This document shows positions 5,527 through 7,782 of a stretch of 7,782 bases of DNA, in pieces. The DNA is from Promicromonosporaceae bacterium. GTDB lineage: Bacteria; Actinomycetota; Actinomycetes; Actinomycetales; Cellulomonadaceae. Position 1 is the stretch's first letter. Every line of letters starts with the position of its first letter. The stretch covers positions 1 through 7,782 of the forward strand of contig WRIF01000061.1 in the NCBI GenBank assembly GCA_009782865.1. Reading direction: 5' to 3'. Both the position numbers and the translations under genes were made by a program. The notes beneath the pieces were generated by a model, which made no database searches, was not told the DNA's origin, and saw only the letters and a program-made list of their open reading frames with translations.

Positions 5527-6957
5527 TCAGGCGCGGATCAGGGACAGGACGTCGTCGCGGACCTTTTCCATCACATCCTCGTCGGCGGCCTCGACGTTGA
5601 GCCGCAGCAACGGCTCGGTGTTCGAGGGCCGCAGCGAAAACCACCAGCGCGGTCCTCCCGGCACGTCCCAGTGCGAGACCGTCACGCCGTCGAGATGATC
5701 GAGGACCACCTCCGGATAGGCGCGTCGGTAGGCCTCCACCACCCTGGCGGTGGCCCGTTCCACATCGGCGACGGTCGAGTTGATCTCGCCGGAGGCGGCG
5801 TACGGCTCGTACATCAGCGCCAGGTCGCTCATGTTGCCCTGGGCGGTGCCGAGCGCGGCGAGAACGTGCAGGGCGGTCAACATACCGGTGTCGGCAAACC
5901 AGAAGTCACGGTAGTAGTAGTGCGCCGAGTGCTCGCCGCCGAACACGGCGTTCTCGGCCGCCATCTGCGCCTTGATGAAGGAGTGGCCCACGCGGGTGCG
6001 GACGGTGCGGGCGCCGGCGGCGTTCAGCATCTCGGGCACGGCCTTCGAGGTGATCAGGTTGTGGATGATCGTCGCCTCGCGGCCGGCGGCCTGCTCCTTG
6101 GCGAGCTCCCGCAGGCCCACCAGGGTGGTGACGGCGGAGCCGGAGACGGCGCGGCCGGTCTCGTCGACAAAGAAGCAGCGGTCGGCGTCGCCGTCAAAGG
6201 CGATCCCCAGGTCGGCGCCATGGGCAACCACGGCGGCCTGCAGGTCGACGATGTTGGCGGGGTCGAGCGGGTTGGCCTCGTGGTTGGGGAAGTTGCCGTC
6301 GAGCTCAAAGTACAGCGGCACAATCTCCAGCGGCAGCTCGGGCAGGCCCGCGGCGGTGCCGAGCACCAGGGGCACGATGAATCCGCCCATCCCATTGCCG
6401 GCGTCGATGACCACCTTCAGGGGACGGATGCCGCTCAGGGGGACCAGCGAGCGGAGGAAGGCGGCGTACCCGCTCATCAGGTCCTCGGTGCGCACGGTGC
6501 CGCGCTGGGCGGCAGGCACCGGCGTCGGCAGGGACGAGTTCAGGTAGTGCTGGGCGGTGGAGCGCACCTCGGCCAGGCCGGAGTTCTCCCCCACCGGGCG
6601 CGCGCCCGGGTGGCACATCTTGATGCCGTTGTACTGGGCAGGGTTGTGGGAGGCGGTGAACATCGCGCCGGGCAGGTCAAGCGTGCCCGAGGCGTAGTAC
6701 AGGCCATCGGTCGAGGTCAGGCCGATCAGGATCACCGAGACCCCGGCGTCGGTGAGGCCGCGGGTGAACGCCTCCACCAGGGCGGGGCCGGTCTCGCGCA
6801 TGTCGTTGCCGATCACCACCTCGGTGTGGCCGCCGGGCAGCACCACCATCCGCGCGAAGGCGGCGCCGACGGCCTCGGCCACCTCGGGGCTGAAGGGATC
6901 GGGCACCGTGCCGCGCACGTCATAGGCCTTGATCAGGGAGGAAAGGTCGTGGCTCAC
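5527..6957 (-). CDS. manB: Phosphomannomutase/phosphoglucomutase (alpha-D-phosphohexomutase)
   Basis: This 476-residue cytosolic enzyme interconverts mannose-6-phosphate and mannose-1-phosphate (possibly also the glucose phosphates) via a phosphoserine. KAYDVRG (10-16) opens domain 1. TASHNPAQYNGIK (101-113) carries the phospho-accepting S103. FDGDADRCFF (254-263) gives the Mg-binding D255/D257/D259 and R260. GGEHSAHYYYRDFWFADTG (340-358) is the sugar-binding loop, with Ala where many bacterial enzymes have GEMSGH or GEVSGH; the EHSAH form is what I recall for actinobacterial PmmA. RPSNTEPLLRL (443-453) is the phosphate-binding loop of domain 4. All four domains are complete and the length is normal. 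The start is GTG 6957, with no Shine-Dalgarno but a TAGCCT 6 nt upstream. It is divergent from the isomerase across 36 bp. Both enzymes act in GDP-mannose supply, so co-regulation is likely. Sugar preference cannot be told from motifs. Confidence 0.95.
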   Translation of the reverse strand: MSHDLSSLIKAYDVRGTVPDPFSPEVAEAVGAAFARMVVLPGGHTEVVIGNDMRETGPALVEAFTRGLTDAGVSVILIGLTSTDGLYYASGTLDLPGAMFTASHNPAQYNGIKMCHPGARPVGENSGLAEVRSTAQHYLNSSLPTPVPAAQRGTVRTEDLMSGYAAFLRSLVPLSGIRPLKVVIDAGNGMGGFIVPLVLGTAAGLPELPLEIVPLYFELDGNFPNHEANPLDPANIVDLQAAVVAHGADLGIAFDGDADRCFFVDETGRAVSGSAVTTLVGLRELAKEQAAGREATIIHNLITSKAVPEMLNAAGARTVRTRVGHSFIKAQMAAENAVFGGEHSAHYYYRDFWFADTGMLTALHVLAALGTAQGNMSDLALMYEPYAASGEINSTVADVERATARVVEAYRRAYPEVVLDHLDGVTVSHWDVPGGPRWWFSLRPSNTEPLLRLNVEAADEDVMEKVRDDVLSLIRA

Positions 6958-6963
6958 CGCCTA

Positions 6964-6969
6964 AGGCTA
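6964..6969 (-). promoter_or_regulatory. Putative leaderless -10 element for the phosphomannomutase gene
   Basis: Read on the minus strand, TAGCCT is followed by 6 nt (TTAGCG on that strand) and then GTG 6957. The spacing would put transcription start on the first base of the start codon. A -35 box for this promoter would have to lie at about 6987-6992, overlapping the divergent isomerase promoter. The hexamer is identical to that of the topoisomerase gene. Confidence 0.5.
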
Positions 6970-6981
6970 CCCGGCGGCGGC

Positions 6982-6987
6982 TATGGT
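6982..6987 (+). promoter_or_regulatory. Putative leaderless -10 element for the mannose-6-phosphate isomerase gene
   Basis: TATGGT fits TANNNT and is followed by 6 nt (TACGCC) and then ATG 6994, with no ribosome-binding site. The 18-mer at 6976-6993 matches 16 of 18 bases at 966-983 in front of the membrane-protein operon. Only 12 bp separate this element from the opposing -10 at 6964-6969. Confidence 0.5.
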
Positions 6988-6993
6988 TACGCC

Positions 6994-7782
6994 ATGGCCG
7001 TCCCCGCTCGCCCGCTTCGCCTGCACAACACGTTGCAGCGCTACGACTGGGGCTCCCACGACGCCATCGCGGACCTGCTCAAGATCGAGGCAGACGGCGC
7101 CCCCATGGCCGAACTGTGGTTCGGCACACACCCTTCTGCCCCGTCGCGTGCGCGCCTTGACCACGACGACGAGCAGGCCGCCGTCTGCCTGGCCGAGCTG
7201 ATCCGCTCCGATCCAGCGGGCACGCTCGGGCAGCGGGTCGCTGACGAGTACGGCCCGCGCCTGCCCTACCTGCTGAAGATCCTCGCCGCCGGGCGGGCGC
7301 TGTCCCTGCAGGTACACCCGTCGAGCCACCAGGCCCGCGAGGGGTTCAACACCGAGAACGCGGCCGGGGTGCCGCTCGGCCATCCGCAACGCAAGTTCCA
7401 CGACGATCAGCACAAGCCCGAGATGATCATCGCCCTGACCCAGTTTGAGGCGCTGGCCGGGTTCCGGGCGCCCCGCCAGGCCGTGGGCCTGCTCACCGGG
7501 CTCGACGGCCGCCTGGCAGCCACCGCCCGCCAACACCTGCACGAGGACCGCTCCGAGCGCGGCATGCGGGCCGCCTTCGAGCACCTCCTGGCCGCGCGCG
7601 GCCAGGCAGGCGTGCGGGCCGACATCGACGCGACCGTGGTCTCGGTTAGGCGGCGCCTAGAAGAGGGCTCCCCCTACGAGGCCGCCGATCAGACGGTGAT
7701 CGACCTGGCCCACCAGCACCCCGGCGACCCGGGAGCGATCGCCTCCCTCATGCTCAACCGCCTCACCCTGGCCCCGGGGGAG
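6994..7782 (+). CDS. manA: Mannose-6-phosphate isomerase, class I (type I PMI), N-terminal part, cut by window edge
   Basis: The first 263 codons are open to the window end with no stop; homologues are about 400 residues, so roughly a third is missing. The zinc enzyme interconverts fructose-6-phosphate and mannose-6-phosphate in the cytosol. RLHNTLQRYDWGSHDAIADL (9-28) is the typical start. MAELWFGTHPSAPS (38-51) is the family signature. LPYLLKILAAG (90-100) leads to LSLQVHPSSHQA (103-114), where Q106 and H108 are the first zinc ligands. HKPEMIIAL (140-148) gives the third ligand E143, and FEALAGFR (151-158) follows. The window ends in LNRLTLAPGE (254-263), just before the part expected to hold the last zinc His and the catalytic Arg. 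The start is ATG 6994, supported by the motif start and by a -10-like TATGGT 6 nt upstream rather than by a ribosome-binding site. It is divergent from manB. Confidence 0.94.
   Translation, partial: MAVPARPLRLHNTLQRYDWGSHDAIADLLKIEADGAPMAELWFGTHPSAPSRARLDHDDEQAAVCLAELIRSDPAGTLGQRVADEYGPRLPYLLKILAAGRALSLQVHPSSHQAREGFNTENAAGVPLGHPQRKFHDDQHKPEMIIALTQFEALAGFRAPRQAVGLLTGLDGRLAATARQHLHEDRSERGMRAAFEHLLAARGQAGVRADIDATVVSVRRRLEEGSPYEAADQTVIDLAHQHPGDPGAIASLMLNRLTLAPGE

Noticed and set aside
1..7782. Defence system, mobile element, CRISPR array or phage-derived island
   Set aside because: No repeat-spacer pattern, transposase, integrase, terminal inverted repeats or composition break was seen. All supported genes fall in known housekeeping or envelope families.

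Overview
The window looks like chromosomal DNA from a high-GC actinobacterium (Actinomycetota). The GC content is roughly 70 % by eye, with strong G/C at third codon positions and several GTG starts. The order 'type IIA topoisomerase B subunit / small CxxC...CxHH protein' is familiar from that phylum, and the phosphomannomutase and mannose-6-phosphate isomerase have the sequence style of actinobacterial homologues. Host-associated Actinomycetales is a guess; the genus cannot be named from this sequence. No tRNA, rRNA, CRISPR, insertion sequence, phage gene or integration scar was seen, and composition looks even throughout.

Layout from left to right. (1) 1-344, minus strand: the first 114 residues of a gyrase/topoisomerase IV B subunit, cut by the window edge. 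(2) 461-712, plus: an 83-residue zinc-knuckle-like protein, divergent from the topoisomerase gene, followed by a hairpin. (3) 713-984: intergenic, with no gene seen. (4) 985-4183, plus: a tight three-gene operon of a multi-pass membrane protein with a Pro/Gly/Tyr-rich N-terminal tail, a GT4 glycosyltransferase (GTGA overlap) and a GT2 glycosyltransferase (TAGTG overlap). (5) 4245-5498, plus: an MFS transporter with its own putative promoter. (6) 5527-6957, minus: a phosphomannomutase/phosphoglucomutase, convergent with the MFS gene. (7) 6994-7782, plus: the first 263 residues of a type I mannose-6-phosphate isomerase, divergent from the mutase across only 36 bp.

Functionally, manA and manB would interconvert fructose-6-P, mannose-6-P and mannose-1-P, feeding GDP-mannose synthesis; the guanylyltransferase is not in the window. 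The two glycosyltransferases and the membrane protein probably act in building an envelope glycan. A link between that operon and the mannose genes is plausible but is inferred only from proximity.

The most notable non-coding signal is at the starts. Five of the eight genes have a -10-like hexamer ending 6-7 nt before the start codon and no convincing Shine-Dalgarno sequence, as expected for leaderless mRNAs. Two of these junctions share 16 of 18 bases with each other, and two others share an identical TAGCCT hexamer and a GGTGAGC start context. The mutase/isomerase pair has two such promoters back to back in 36 bp. I found no convincing undescribed biological system; the rest is ordinary housekeeping and envelope-biosynthesis sequence.
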